Shown here in pieces: positions 24,860-33,437 of a stretch of 64,000 nucleotides of DNA. Source of the DNA: Mesorhizobium sp. B2-3-4 (GTDB taxonomy: Bacteria; Pseudomonadota; Alphaproteobacteria; Rhizobiales; Rhizobiaceae); NCBI RefSeq assembly GCF_006442315.1, contig NZ_VFVY01000003.1, positions 281,589-345,588 on the forward strand, read 5' to 3'. The position numbers were made by a program, and so were the translations under genes. Numbering within the stretch: position 1 is the stretch's first letter; every line of letters starts with the position of its first letter. Under the pieces are notes generated by a model. It had not been told where the DNA came from. It searched no databases and saw nothing but the letters and a program-made list of their open reading frames with translations.

Positions 24860-26524
24860 TTAGCCTATGCGCCCGAACCAGGCGCCGTAACCGTCGAGCT
24901 CGACCGAACCGGTGCTCGCCTGACCGGAAAATCCATGCCCCGGCAAAGGTTGCAGGGATCGGCCGCCGAGGTCAACCTTCGCCGGCGCAGCACCCAGATT
25001 GAAGACGCAGACAATCTCCTCATTGCCCGCCCGGCGAGTGAACGCGACCGTATTGCCCTCGCTCTCGATGAAGCTGATATCGCCCTTGGCCAGCGCCGGA
25101 TGGGCGCGGCGGAAGGTCAGGAAGCGCCGGTAGTGCTCGAGCAGCGAGGCCTGTTCGCCTTGCTGGACACTGACCGCCTGCGCCAGGTGTTTTGCCGGCA
25201 CTGGCAGCCATGGCTTGGCCTTGGAGAAACCGCCATTGCTGGCCTTGCCATCCCAGACCATGGGCGTGCGGCACCCGTCACGTCCCTTGAACTCAGGCCA
25301 GAAGCGGATGCCGTAGGGGTCCTGCAGGTCTTCGAAGCGCAGATCGGCCTCGCCAAGCCCGAGTTCCTCGCCCTGATAGATGCAGACCGAGCCACGCAGC
25401 GACATCAGCAGGGCCGAGATCACCTTGAGATAAGCGGTCGGATCGGCTTCGCCGGCGGCCCAGCGCGAGGCCGGGCGCATCACGTCGTGGTTGGAAAACG
25501 CCCAGCACGACCAGCCGTCGCTGGCCACCCTGCCGAAAGCTTCAAGCACCGAACGGACCTTGGCGGCGCTGATCTTTTCCGGCGCCAGGAAGTCGAAGGA
25601 GTAGCACATATGCACGCGCTTGCCGCCGGCGGTGTAGGCCGCCACCACTTCCAGCCCGCGCTGCGAATCGCCGACCTCGCCGACCGCGGCGGTTGCCGGA
25701 TATTCGTCGAGCAAGGCACGGAAGCGTTCGAGGAAGCCGAGGTTTTCCGGCCGGCTCTTGTCGTAGAGATGGTCCTGGTAGTTGTAGGGGTTGACCGCCG
25801 GCGCCGTCTGGTCGTTGCGCTCTTCCGGCGGCAGAGGCGGATTGTTTTCCAGGCCCTGGCTGTGGAAGTAGAAATTGATAGTGTCCAGGCGGAAGCCGTC
25901 GACGCCGCGTTCCAGCCAGAAGCGGGTGACGTCGAGCAGCGCGTCCTGGACGTCACGGTTATGGAAATTGAGGTCGGGCTGCTCGGCCAGGAAATTGTGC
26001 AGGTAATATTGCTGGCGGCTGGTGTCCCACTGCCAGGCCGAGCCGCCGAAGATCGACAGCCAGTTGTTGGGCGGCGTGCCGTCGGGTCTGGCGTCCGCCC
26101 AGACATACCAGTCCGCTTTGGCATTGCCGCGATTCGAGCGGCTTTCCTTGAACCAGGGGTGGATGTCGGCGGTGTGTGACAGCACCTCGTCGATCATCAC
26201 CTTGAGGCCCAGCCGGTGCGCTTCCGCCGTCAGCGCGTCGAAATCGGCCAGCGTGCCGAACATCGGATCGACATCGCAATAGTCCGAGACGTCGTAGCCG
26301 AAATCCTTCATCGGCGACTTGAAGAACGGCGAGATCCAGATCGCATCCGCGCCGAGAGCCGCGATGTAGGGCAGCCTGCCGATGATACCCTTGAGATCGC
26401 CGATGCCGTCGCCATTGGAATCCTGATAGCTGCGCGGATAGATCTGGTAGATCACCGCGCCCCGCCACCAGTCGCGGTCGACGGCGGGATCTGGTTTCGA
26501 AGTCGCCTTCAAAGCCGATTGCAT
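24860..26524 (-). CDS. aglA: Alpha-glucosidase (GH13)
   Basis: A 554-residue cytosolic glycoside hydrolase family 13 enzyme that splits imported alpha-glucosides such as sucrose, maltose and trehalose-like sugars. It starts WWRGAVIYQIYPRSYQDSNGDGIGDLKGI in pieces typical of the family. The nucleophile is in DGFRLDTINF, the acid/base region is AAVGEVGD, and the third carboxylate is in FSNHDVMRP. No signal peptide, so hydrolysis is intracellular after ABC uptake. It is separated from aglG by 4 bases and from aglK by 29. Confidence 0.95.
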   Translation of the reverse strand: MQSALKATSKPDPAVDRDWWRGAVIYQIYPRSYQDSNGDGIGDLKGIIGRLPYIAALGADAIWISPFFKSPMKDFGYDVSDYCDVDPMFGTLADFDALTAEAHRLGLKVMIDEVLSHTADIHPWFKESRSNRGNAKADWYVWADARPDGTPPNNWLSIFGGSAWQWDTSRQQYYLHNFLAEQPDLNFHNRDVQDALLDVTRFWLERGVDGFRLDTINFYFHSQGLENNPPLPPEERNDQTAPAVNPYNYQDHLYDKSRPENLGFLERFRALLDEYPATAAVGEVGDSQRGLEVVAAYTAGGKRVHMCYSFDFLAPEKISAAKVRSVLEAFGRVASDGWSCWAFSNHDVMRPASRWAAGEADPTAYLKVISALLMSLRGSVCIYQGEELGLGEADLRFEDLQDPYGIRFWPEFKGRDGCRTPMVWDGKASNGGFSKAKPWLPVPAKHLAQAVSVQQGEQASLLEHYRRFLTFRRAHPALAKGDISFIESEGNTVAFTRRAGNEEIVCVFNLGAAPAKVDLGGRSLQPLPGHGFSGQASTGSVELDGYGAWFGRIG

Positions 26525-26528
26525 GGTC

Positions 26529-27683
26529 TCAACCTCCTTTCACCGAGCCGGCCAGCAGCCCGCGGACGAAATAGCGCTGCAGCGAGAAGAAGACGATCAG
26601 CGGCACGATGATGGTGATGAAGGCCGATGTCGTCAGGATCTCCCAATTGCCGCCGCGCGAGCCGAGCAGCGCATTGAGCTTGGCCGTCAGCACGATCTGG
26701 TCGGGCGCTGTTCCGAGGAAAACCATTGCCACCAGCAGATCGTTCCATACCCAGAGGAATTGGAAGATGGCGAAGGAGGCAAGCACGGGGAAGGACAGCG
26801 GCAACACGATCTTGACGAAGATCTCGAAATCGCTGGCGCCGTCGATGCGGGCCGATTCCATGATCTCGCGCGGCAGACCGGCAATATAGCTGCGCAACAG
26901 GTAGATGGCGAAAGGCAGGCCGAAGCCTGTATGCGCCAGCCAGATGCCGAGATAGGTCTTGGACGGCACGCCGAAGAAAGTGCCGACGCCATTGTAGAGC
27001 CTGAGCAGCGGGATGAGCGACATCTGCAGCGGCACCACCAGCAGGCCGATGATCACCGCTATCAGCAAGGCGCGTCCGGGAAAGCGCATCCAGGCCAGCG
27101 CGTAAGCAGCGAAAGCCGCGATCAGGATCGGGATCACGGTCGCCGGGATGGTGACCGTCAGCGAGTTCATGAAGGAACGGCCGATGCCTTCGGAAAACAT
27201 CACGGTCTTGTAATTGTCGGTGGTGAATTTCGGCGGCGCCGACGAGGCGTAGTAGACGCGCTGGCCCCGGTCGCCTTCGAAGGCCTTGGGCGAGGCAAGC
27301 ACGAAGCTGCCGTCGGCGTTGAGCTGCAGGCTCACGCCATCACCGAGATCGACCGATGTGCCGGCGGGATATTGTGTCGGTGCCGCCGCCTTGACGCCGA
27401 AGGCGCTGATCGCCCGCTTGGCGCCATCGCCGAAGATGTTGCCCTCGATGACGTATTTGCCGTCCTTCTGGGTCTGCGCCGAGGCGGGCGGCAGCCTCCC
27501 GGCCTCCGTCTGGCTGGAACTGGCAAAGGAGTTCCACCAGCCCGAGGCGATGATCTGGTCCTTGTCGCGCAGCGACGAGACGAGGATGCCGAGCGTGGGG
27601 ATGGTCCAGATCACCACGAAGACCAGCACCGCTATATGGACGCCGAAACGGCTGGCGAAGGAATTTCCGGTCGCGACGGCCAT
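26529..27683 (-). CDS. aglG: Alpha-glucoside ABC transporter permease AglG
   Basis: A 384-residue inner-membrane permease of the MalG type. A first transmembrane helix (VHIAVLVFVVIWTIPTLGIL, about residues 15-34) is followed by a roughly 120-residue soluble insertion, then five more helices. The EAA loop reads ESARIDGASDFEIFVKIVLP, where the ATPase docks. The long periplasmic insertion after the first helix is typical of AglG rather than of ordinary MalG. The stop lies 4 bases before aglA and the start 1 base after aglF. Confidence 0.93.
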   Translation of the reverse strand: MAVATGNSFASRFGVHIAVLVFVVIWTIPTLGILVSSLRDKDQIIASGWWNSFASSSQTEAGRLPPASAQTQKDGKYVIEGNIFGDGAKRAISAFGVKAAAPTQYPAGTSVDLGDGVSLQLNADGSFVLASPKAFEGDRGQRVYYASSAPPKFTTDNYKTVMFSEGIGRSFMNSLTVTIPATVIPILIAAFAAYALAWMRFPGRALLIAVIIGLLVVPLQMSLIPLLRLYNGVGTFFGVPSKTYLGIWLAHTGFGLPFAIYLLRSYIAGLPREIMESARIDGASDFEIFVKIVLPLSFPVLASFAIFQFLWVWNDLLVAMVFLGTAPDQIVLTAKLNALLGSRGGNWEILTTSAFITIIVPLIVFFSLQRYFVRGLLAGSVKGG

Positions 27684-27684
27684 C

Positions 27685-28698
27685 TCAGTGCCCTCCCGTC
27701 TCTTTGTTGGCCTGGCGGATGTTCCAGATCATGATCGGGATGACGGCGATCATGATGATGATGGCGATGGTGGCGCCACGGCCGAAATCGCCGCCGCCGC
27801 GGAACATCCAGTCGAACATCAGATTGGCCAGCACCTGGCTGTTCCACTGACCGTTGGTCATGGTCAGCACGATGTCGAACACTTTCAGCACCAGGATGGT
27901 GATGGTGGTCCACACCACCGCGATCGTACCCCAGATCTGCGGCACCATGATCTTCCAGAAGATCTGGAACGGATTCGCGCCGTCTATGACGGCGGCTTCC
28001 AGCGTTTCTTCGGGGATGCCGCGCAGCGCCGAGGACAGGATGACCATCGCGAAGCCGGTCTGGATCCAGATCAGGATGACCATCAGGAAGAAATTGTTCC
28101 AGAACGGCAGCGATATCCACACCTGCGGCTGGCCGCCGAAATACTGGATGATGGCATTGAGCAGGCCGATCTGGATCTGGCCCTCGCCACGATATTCGTA
28201 AATGAATTTCCAGATCACGCTGGCGCCGACGAAGGAGATGGCCAGCGGCAGGAAGATCAGGCTCTTGGCGATCGTGCCCCACCATATCTTGTCGGTGAGC
28301 ACTGCGATGATCAGGCCAAGGAAGGTACAGGCCGCCGGCACCACCGCCAGCCACAATATGTTGTTCAGGATCGCGTTTCGCAGGTCCGGATCGCGCAACG
28401 CCCATTCGTAGTTGGCGGCTCCCACGAAATTCGTGCCGCCACGGTCGAAGAAGGACAGCCACAGCGTCGCGATCACCGGATAGATCAGGTAGATGGTCAG
28501 GATGATCAGTGCCGGGCCTACGAACAGCCAGGGTCGCACCAGTCCCTGCCGGCGCAGATTGTTGACGGCGGCCGTTCCGGACACTCCGCGCGAGGGGAAG
28601 ATCAGGTCCAGCAGTTTGTTGGCGCCCCAGAAATAGGCGACACAGCCGCCGACGCCGATGATGATGACGAATATTGCCGAGAAAATCTGAGCCGCCAT
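27685..28698 (-). CDS. aglF: Alpha-glucoside ABC transporter permease AglF
   Basis: A 337-residue inner-membrane permease of the MalF type with an N-terminal helix (IFSAIFVIIIGVGGCVAYF) and about seven further hydrophobic segments. The EAA loop is EAAVIDGANPFQIFWKIMVP. I chose ATG 28698 (MAAQIFSA), preceded by GAGAGGGA, over the open-frame start at 28752, because the membrane helix begins right after it. The 184-base gap from aglE contains a strong hairpin. Confidence 0.93.
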   Translation of the reverse strand: MAAQIFSAIFVIIIGVGGCVAYFWGANKLLDLIFPSRGVSGTAAVNNLRRQGLVRPWLFVGPALIILTIYLIYPVIATLWLSFFDRGGTNFVGAANYEWALRDPDLRNAILNNILWLAVVPAACTFLGLIIAVLTDKIWWGTIAKSLIFLPLAISFVGASVIWKFIYEYRGEGQIQIGLLNAIIQYFGGQPQVWISLPFWNNFFLMVILIWIQTGFAMVILSSALRGIPEETLEAAVIDGANPFQIFWKIMVPQIWGTIAVVWTTITILVLKVFDIVLTMTNGQWNSQVLANLMFDWMFRGGGDFGRGATIAIIIMIAVIPIMIWNIRQANKETGGH

Positions 28699-28811
28699 GG
28701 GTCCCTCTCCCTGCGCATGACCGGCCAGGCGAGTGCTGGCGATCGGATGCACCGACTTTCAGTTGTTCGGAACAATCGAAACGCGAAGGCTTCCGGCGTG
28801 CACCGCCGGTC

Positions 28812-28835
28812 GGATCCGGGCCGTGGCCCGGATCC
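28812..28835 (-). other. Hairpin between aglE and aglF
   Basis: GGATCCGGGCC (28812-28822) and GGCCCGGATCC (28825-28835) form a perfect 11-bp inverted repeat with a GT loop. There is no T-run. As with the malE-malF spacer of enteric bacteria, such a structure can protect the upstream mRNA so that the binding protein is made in excess over the permeases. Confidence 0.7.
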
Positions 28836-28882
28836 AGGTGGAGGATCGGAAAGTCCTGGACCGCTCCAGGCCGCGCCGCTGC

Positions 28883-30238
28883 CTACTTGATTGCGTCCCA
28901 GCTCTTCTGGATGTCGGCGGCGACGTCCTGCGCGGACTTGCCGCCGACCAGATCGATCATACCGGTCCAGAAAGAGCCGGCGCCGACCTTGCCGGGCATC
29001 AGGTCGGACCCGTCGAAGCGCACCGTCGTGGCCCCGACCAGGATCTCGCCCTGTTTCTTCAGCGCGTCGCTGCCATAGGCATCCTTGTTGGCCGCCTTGA
29101 AGGGCGTGACGAAGCTCTTCTGCGCCATCCACAATTCATGCGCGAGCGGCATCTGCAGGAACTTGATGAACTCACGCGACGCCTTGGAATCCTTGGTGAT
29201 CATCACCAGCGTCCCGGCCACTTCCAGCGGCGTGCCCAATTCCGGCTTGGAGGCGTAGGGCGGGTAGGGGAAGAAGTCCGCGTCCTGGCCGAGCTTCACG
29301 CCCTCCGGGAAGAAAGACGGGATGAATGACGCCTGATGGTGCATGTAGCATTTCGGCGGCACGGTGAAGAGGCCCTTGGGACTGTCGCGGAAGTCGGTCG
29401 CCGCGACCGCCTTGGCGCCGCCGTCGACCATCTTGTCGTCGGTGGCGATCTTGCCGAAGATGTCGATGGCGTTGACCACGGCCGGGTCGGTGAACGGGAT
29501 CTCGTTCTTCACCCACTTGTCGTAGACTTCGGGTGGCTGCGTACGCAGCATGATGTCCTCGACCCAGTCGGTCGCCGGCCAGCCCGTCGCTCCGCCCGAA
29601 CCAAGCCCGATGCACCAGGGCTTGCCGCCATCGGCGATGATCTTCTTCTCGAGTTCGGCGAGTTCTTCCTGCGTCTTCGGCACCTTGTAGCCGGCTTCCT
29701 CGAAATTGTCGGGCGAGTACCAGACCAGGCCCTTGACGTCGATCTTGTAGGGCAGCGCGTAGAAGCCGGGCTTGCCGTCCTTGCCGTTGTAGGTGCCGAG
29801 CTTGGCCCAGGAATCGCCGGCGGCGTAATTCTCCTTCACCCACGCCGCGACGTCGTCGCCCAGCGGGGTCAGCACGCCCTTGGAAGCAAGGTCCTGGATC
29901 AGGCCCGGCTGCGGCAGGACGGCGATGTTGGGCGGGCTGCCGGCCTGGGTGTCGATGACGATCTGCTGCTCGTAATTCTCGGACGAGGAATATTTGATCT
30001 CGGCGCCGGTGGCCTCGGAGAAATAATCGAGTACCGACCGGACCAGCGTCTCGTCCTCGCCGCGCCATGGTCCGAAGATGGTCAGCGTCTCGCCCTTGAG
30101 GTCGACCTTCTTGAGGTCTTCGTAATTGGCCCAGTGAAATTTCGAATCCTCGCCGGGCTTGAACTTCAGCTCGGCCTGCGCGGGGGCGCTCAGGGCGAAT
30201 GCGGCAGACGCAACACCCAGCAAAAGCATTTTCTTCAT
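28883..30238 (-). CDS. aglE: Alpha-glucoside ABC transporter substrate-binding protein
   Basis: A 451-residue periplasmic binding protein of the MalE/family 1 class. It has a Sec signal peptide (MKKMLLLGVASAAFALSAPAQA, about 22 residues) followed by mature ELKFKPGEDSKF. It captures alpha-glucosides for AglFGK. The frame extends to 30436, but ATG 30238 follows GGGAGGAA and begins the signal peptide directly. It is the first gene of the agl operon, with the divergent regulator gene aglR across a 362-base spacer holding LacI-type operators. Confidence 0.95.
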   Translation of the reverse strand: MKKMLLLGVASAAFALSAPAQAELKFKPGEDSKFHWANYEDLKKVDLKGETLTIFGPWRGEDETLVRSVLDYFSEATGAEIKYSSSENYEQQIVIDTQAGSPPNIAVLPQPGLIQDLASKGVLTPLGDDVAAWVKENYAAGDSWAKLGTYNGKDGKPGFYALPYKIDVKGLVWYSPDNFEEAGYKVPKTQEELAELEKKIIADGGKPWCIGLGSGGATGWPATDWVEDIMLRTQPPEVYDKWVKNEIPFTDPAVVNAIDIFGKIATDDKMVDGGAKAVAATDFRDSPKGLFTVPPKCYMHHQASFIPSFFPEGVKLGQDADFFPYPPYASKPELGTPLEVAGTLVMITKDSKASREFIKFLQMPLAHELWMAQKSFVTPFKAANKDAYGSDALKKQGEILVGATTVRFDGSDLMPGKVGAGSFWTGMIDLVGGKSAQDVAADIQKSWDAIK

Positions 30239-30349
30239 CGGTATTCCTCCCAGTGGGTCACACACACCGGACGGAACCTCCATTCCGTCCGCCGACGCCG
30301 CAGGACTGTGACTCAGTCGCAAGGGAACCGCAACCTTTCGAAGAGTCTT

Positions 30350-30363
30350 CCAAAGCGCTTTGG
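30350..30363. promoter_or_regulatory. LacI-type operator O1 (AglR candidate)
   Basis: CCAAAGCGCTTTGG is a perfect 14-bp palindrome with the central CG pair typical of LacI/GalR operators. It lies 112 bases upstream of the aglE start. Confidence 0.8.
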
Positions 30364-30571
30364 CTTTCCCGATCTCGCCATTGAATCGATCGAGAGTCAA
30401 GAGGTGAGGCGAGCTAATCGATTTAAATGAGCGCACTCAAGGCCTGAAAAGTGCGCCGCAACATGCTTTTTTGGCAGTGCACAGCAATTTTTGTTTCAAA
30501 CCTGGCTCCGGCGCGCTTATGGTCTCCGCCATATGGCCGCGTCCCTGAAGGCGCTTGGGTCGATTCAATTT

Positions 30572-30585
30572 AAAAGCGCTTTGAG
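30572..30585. promoter_or_regulatory. LacI-type operator O2 (AglR candidate)
   Basis: AAAGCGCTTT (30573-30582) repeats the core of O1 just before the aglR ribosome site, in position for autoregulation. It is about 220 bases from O1, so looping is possible. Confidence 0.75.
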
Positions 30586-30600
30586 GCATGGAGGCCTCTC

Positions 30601-31623
30601 GTGAACCTCAAGCAACTCGCGCATATGCTGGCGCTTTCGCAGACCACGGTAAGCCGGGCGCTGAACGGCTACCCTGAAGTCAACGAGGAAACCCGCAGGC
30701 GCGTCATGGACGCCGCCAAACGCCACGGCTATCGCCCCAATCCGAGCGCGCGCCGGCTGGCCACGGGCAAGTCCGGAATGATCGGCTACGTCCTGCCGAC
30801 GGGCGCGGCCGTCGACATCGACCCGCATTTCGTCGAATTCCTCTCCGGCCTGGGCGACTATGCCCGCGCCCACGAGCTCGACCTGGTGCTGTCGCCGGCC
30901 GACGCCGACGACCAGGAGACGACCTACCGGCGTATCGTCGCCAACCGGCAGGTCGATGCCGTCTACATCTCCTCGCCAAGACCGGTCGACCGGCGCGTGG
31001 CGCTGGTCAACACGCTCGGCATTCCCTTCATCGTCCACGGCCGCAGCGAGGGCTCCGGTTTCGACTATCCCTATCTCGACATCGACAATGAGGGTGCATT
31101 CCACGAGGCGGCCCGGCTGCTCGTCCAACTCGGCCACCGGCGGCTGGCGCTGATCAACGGCGACGACAGGGAAACCTTCGCCATTCATCGCGAGCGCGGC
31201 ATGCGCCGGGCGCTGGCGGCGAGCGGCCTGACATTGGACGATCGCCATGTCTCTTCCGTCGTCATGACCGAAGAGAACGGCTATCGTGCCGCCAGGCGCC
31301 TGCTCGAGCAGGACGACGCGCCGACGGCAATCGCCTGCTCCAGCCTGATCATGGCGCTCGGCGTCGTGCGCGCCGCGCGCGATCTTGGCCTTTCCATCCC
31401 TGGCGACATCTCGCTGATTGCTCATGACGACGTCTTCCCCTGGCTGAAGCCGGAGAATTTTTCCGTGCCGCTGTCGACAACGCGCTCGTCGATCCGGCTG
31501 GCCGGTGCCCGCGTTGCCGAGCGGCTGGCGGCTAGGATATCGGGGTTGGAGGAGGGTGCGCGCGGCGAGGTCTGGCCGGTCGACCTGGTGGTCAGGGGTT
31601 CGGTGGCGGGAGCACCAGGCTGA
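30601..31623 (+). CDS. aglR: LacI-family regulator of alpha-glucoside use
   Basis: A 340-residue repressor. The N-terminal helix-turn-helix (NLKQLAHMLALSQTTVSRALNGYPEVNEETRRRV in order, residues 2-35) and hinge YRPNPSARRLATGK are canonical. The rest is a periplasmic-binding-protein-like sensor domain. It starts at GTG 30601, with GGAGG 8 bases upstream. It is divergent from aglEFGAK and flanked by matching palindromic operators, as in Sinorhizobium meliloti. The likely inducer is an alpha-glucoside, which is inference from context. Confidence 0.93.
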   Translation: MNLKQLAHMLALSQTTVSRALNGYPEVNEETRRRVMDAAKRHGYRPNPSARRLATGKSGMIGYVLPTGAAVDIDPHFVEFLSGLGDYARAHELDLVLSPADADDQETTYRRIVANRQVDAVYISSPRPVDRRVALVNTLGIPFIVHGRSEGSGFDYPYLDIDNEGAFHEAARLLVQLGHRRLALINGDDRETFAIHRERGMRRALAASGLTLDDRHVSSVVMTEENGYRAARRLLEQDDAPTAIACSSLIMALGVVRAARDLGLSIPGDISLIAHDDVFPWLKPENFSVPLSTTRSSIRLAGARVAERLAARISGLEEGARGEVWPVDLVVRGSVAGAPG

Positions 31624-31647
31624 CTGTTCAGTCACCGGGCTGACCGT

Positions 31648-31827
31648 TCAAGGTCCAGCCCCGGGGCCGGGTTCGCCCCAGATTGACCAATGCCCGGTGT
31701 TGGAACCATGGGCCACTTGATTTTCGCCATGCGTGCTGTGCTTGTTGGTCTCGTCCCACGCGCCGCTTCCCATGATTCCAAAGCGCGTGTTGGCCGAGGC
31801 GCAGATCGCCGACATCGCCTCGATCAT
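31648..31827 (-). CDS. Possible small protein or gene remnant downstream of a lysR gene
   Basis: A 59-codon frame starting ATG 31827 (MIEAMSAICASANTRFG) and ending 31648, 33 bases past the stop of the lysR gene. The middle reads GSGAWDETNKHSTHG, which looks protein-like, and third-position GC is high at least in the first half. There is no clear ribosome site and I recognise no family. It could be an ORFan, the tail of a degraded gene, or chance. Confidence 0.25.
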   Translation of the reverse strand: MIEAMSAICASANTRFGIMGSGAWDETNKHSTHGENQVAHGSNTGHWSIWGEPGPGAGP

Positions 31828-31860
31828 CGGGAGAACCGGTCAATAGCAATGGCCTCTGTC

Positions 31861-32769
31861 TCAATCTCCGGCCTTGAGATGATCGATGAAGGCACGCAGC
31901 TTCGGCAGAACCTGACGCCTGCCGGGATGATAGAGAAAGACGCCCGGCGTCGCGCCGGCGAAGGCCTCCAGCACCGCCTCGAGGCTCCCTTGGCTGATCG
32001 CGGCGGCGGCGACGGGGCGGGGCACCTGCGCCAGGCCGACGCCCTGGATCGCAGCTCCCAGCAAGGTCGGATAGTCGTGGGCGATCAGCGGCCCTGAAAC
32101 CGCCGCTTCGATCGCGCCGTTGCCGTCGGTGAAGGACCAGGGCGCGATCGCGCCGTTGCCGCGGCGCAGGCGAAGGCAGGCATGTTTGCCGAGATCGCTG
32201 ACGCGATCGGGCTTGCCGTGGCGCTCGAGATAGTCCGGGCAGCCGACGACCACGAAGGAAAAGGGCGGCGTGAGCCGCACCGCGACCATGTCGGGCGCGA
32301 TGAACTGGCCGAGCCGGATGCCGGCATCGAACCCGCCGGCCGCCAGATCGACCATCTCGTCGCTGGCGGCGATCTCCAGTTCGACCTCGGGATAGGCCCG
32401 GCAGAACGAGGCGATCATCGGCTCCAGGATCAGCGGCACGACGGCGCGGGGCACCGACAGGCGGAGAAGCCCGGTTGGCCGCTGGCCGACATCGCGGGCG
32501 GCCTCGCCCGCGGCCATGATCTCCTCGAAGGCCGGGCCGGCGCGGTCGAGGAAGCGTCGGCCGGCCTCGGTCAGGCCGACGCTGCGCGTCGTGCGGGTAA
32601 AGAGCGCCGCGCCCAGGCGCGCTTCCATCGCGCGCACTGCCTGGCTCACCGCGGACGGCGTCACCCCCAGATCGGCGGCGGCACGACGGAAGTTCCGGTG
32701 CCTGGCGACGGCCAAGAACACCTCGACGCCATCCAGCGCGCCGTGGCGGATTGTGTAGCTCTGCTTCAT
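31861..32769 (-). CDS. LysR-family transcriptional regulator
   Basis: A 302-residue regulator with N-terminal winged helix (DGVEVFLAVARHRNFRRAA, then LGVTPSAVSQAVRAME) and a LysR substrate-binding domain. The sequence TRTTRSVGLTEAG and the DVGQRPTGLLRLSVPRA linker are of the subgroup often divergent from small enzymes or transporters. It is divergent from a 164-residue membrane protein gene at 32932, its most likely target. Effector unknown. Confidence 0.9.
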   Translation of the reverse strand: MKQSYTIRHGALDGVEVFLAVARHRNFRRAAADLGVTPSAVSQAVRAMEARLGAALFTRTTRSVGLTEAGRRFLDRAGPAFEEIMAAGEAARDVGQRPTGLLRLSVPRAVVPLILEPMIASFCRAYPEVELEIAASDEMVDLAAGGFDAGIRLGQFIAPDMVAVRLTPPFSFVVVGCPDYLERHGKPDRVSDLGKHACLRLRRGNGAIAPWSFTDGNGAIEAAVSGPLIAHDYPTLLGAAIQGVGLAQVPRPVAAAAISQGSLEAVLEAFAGATPGVFLYHPGRRQVLPKLRAFIDHLKAGD

Positions 32770-32818
32770 GGGTTGTTCTGATTACAGCGGATAGTCGAAC
32801 TTTGGAAGCAGGCTTAGC

Positions 32819-32882
32819 TAGAGCAAATCCAGAAAAAGCGCGTAGCGGTTTTCCGCCCGGAATTGCGAAAAACAAAGATCCA
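32819..32882. repeat. Rhizobial dispersed repeat (RIME-like)
   Basis: The segment from TAGAGCAAATCC through GGTTTTCCGCCCGGAATTG to AACAAAGATC resembles, from memory, a dispersed palindromic element frequent between rhizobial genes, containing the AAAACCG/CGGTTTT-like core. It occupies the spacer between a lysR gene and the membrane protein gene. Confidence 0.6.
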
Positions 32883-32931
32883 GCGATCGAAGCGCGTGAA
32901 ACCGCGCGACCACCTGTTGCGAGGAAACCAG

Positions 32932-33426
32932 ATGACGACACAGATACTGTTCCAGATTCAGCTCGGTCTCGGCTATGTCGCATGGCTGCTTTGCTTCGGC
33001 GTCTATGGCCTGCCCTGGCTGAGCTCGATGGATCGGGTGGCCGCTCAACGCGCCATTGCCACGCTGCACAGCTTCCGCTTCTTCGGGCTTGTCTTCCTGC
33101 TTCCGGGCGTCGTCGGCCCCAACCTGCCTGCCGGCTTCGCCGCGTTCGCCGCCTATGGAGACTTCGTCACCGGCTTGCTGGCTATCCTGGCGCTGCTCAC
33201 GGTCAGGTTTCGTCAACTCTTCTGGACATTCGTCGTGGCCTTCAATCTGACAGGCATGGTCGACCTCATCGCCGACTATTACCACGCCATCCAGGCTGGC
33301 CTTCCAGAGCACGCGGAACAGTTGGGCGCCACCTATGCGATCCCGATCATCTACGTGCCGCTGCTGATGATCACACACATCGCCGCGTTCTGGCTCCTGC
33401 TCCGCCCCCGGCAAAGCGTCGCCTGA
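32932..33426 (+). CDS. Small integral membrane protein of unknown function
   Basis: A 164-residue protein with four predicted transmembrane segments: about 10-28 (LGLGYVAWLLCFGVYGLPW), 48-66, 78-112, and 136-158 near the C-terminus. No catalytic motif is evident. I chose ATG 32932 (MTTQILFQ), which follows GAGGAAACCA; the open frame begins earlier, inside the repeat. It is divergent from the lysR gene and ends 11 bases before the convergent subtilase gene. Function cannot be assigned. Confidence 0.75.
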   Translation: MTTQILFQIQLGLGYVAWLLCFGVYGLPWLSSMDRVAAQRAIATLHSFRFFGLVFLLPGVVGPNLPAGFAAFAAYGDFVTGLLAILALLTVRFRQLFWTFVVAFNLTGMVDLIADYYHAIQAGLPEHAEQLGATYAIPIIYVPLLMITHIAAFWLLLRPRQSVA

Positions 33427-33437
33427 GCCGTCGCATT

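Larger units (their letters stand above)
30239..30600. promoter_or_regulatory. aglE / aglR divergent control region
   Basis: No gene lies here. It holds two LacI-family operators listed separately and a further GAAGA-G-TCTTC palindrome (30340-30350) touching the first. Both promoters must be in this span. Confidence 0.7.
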
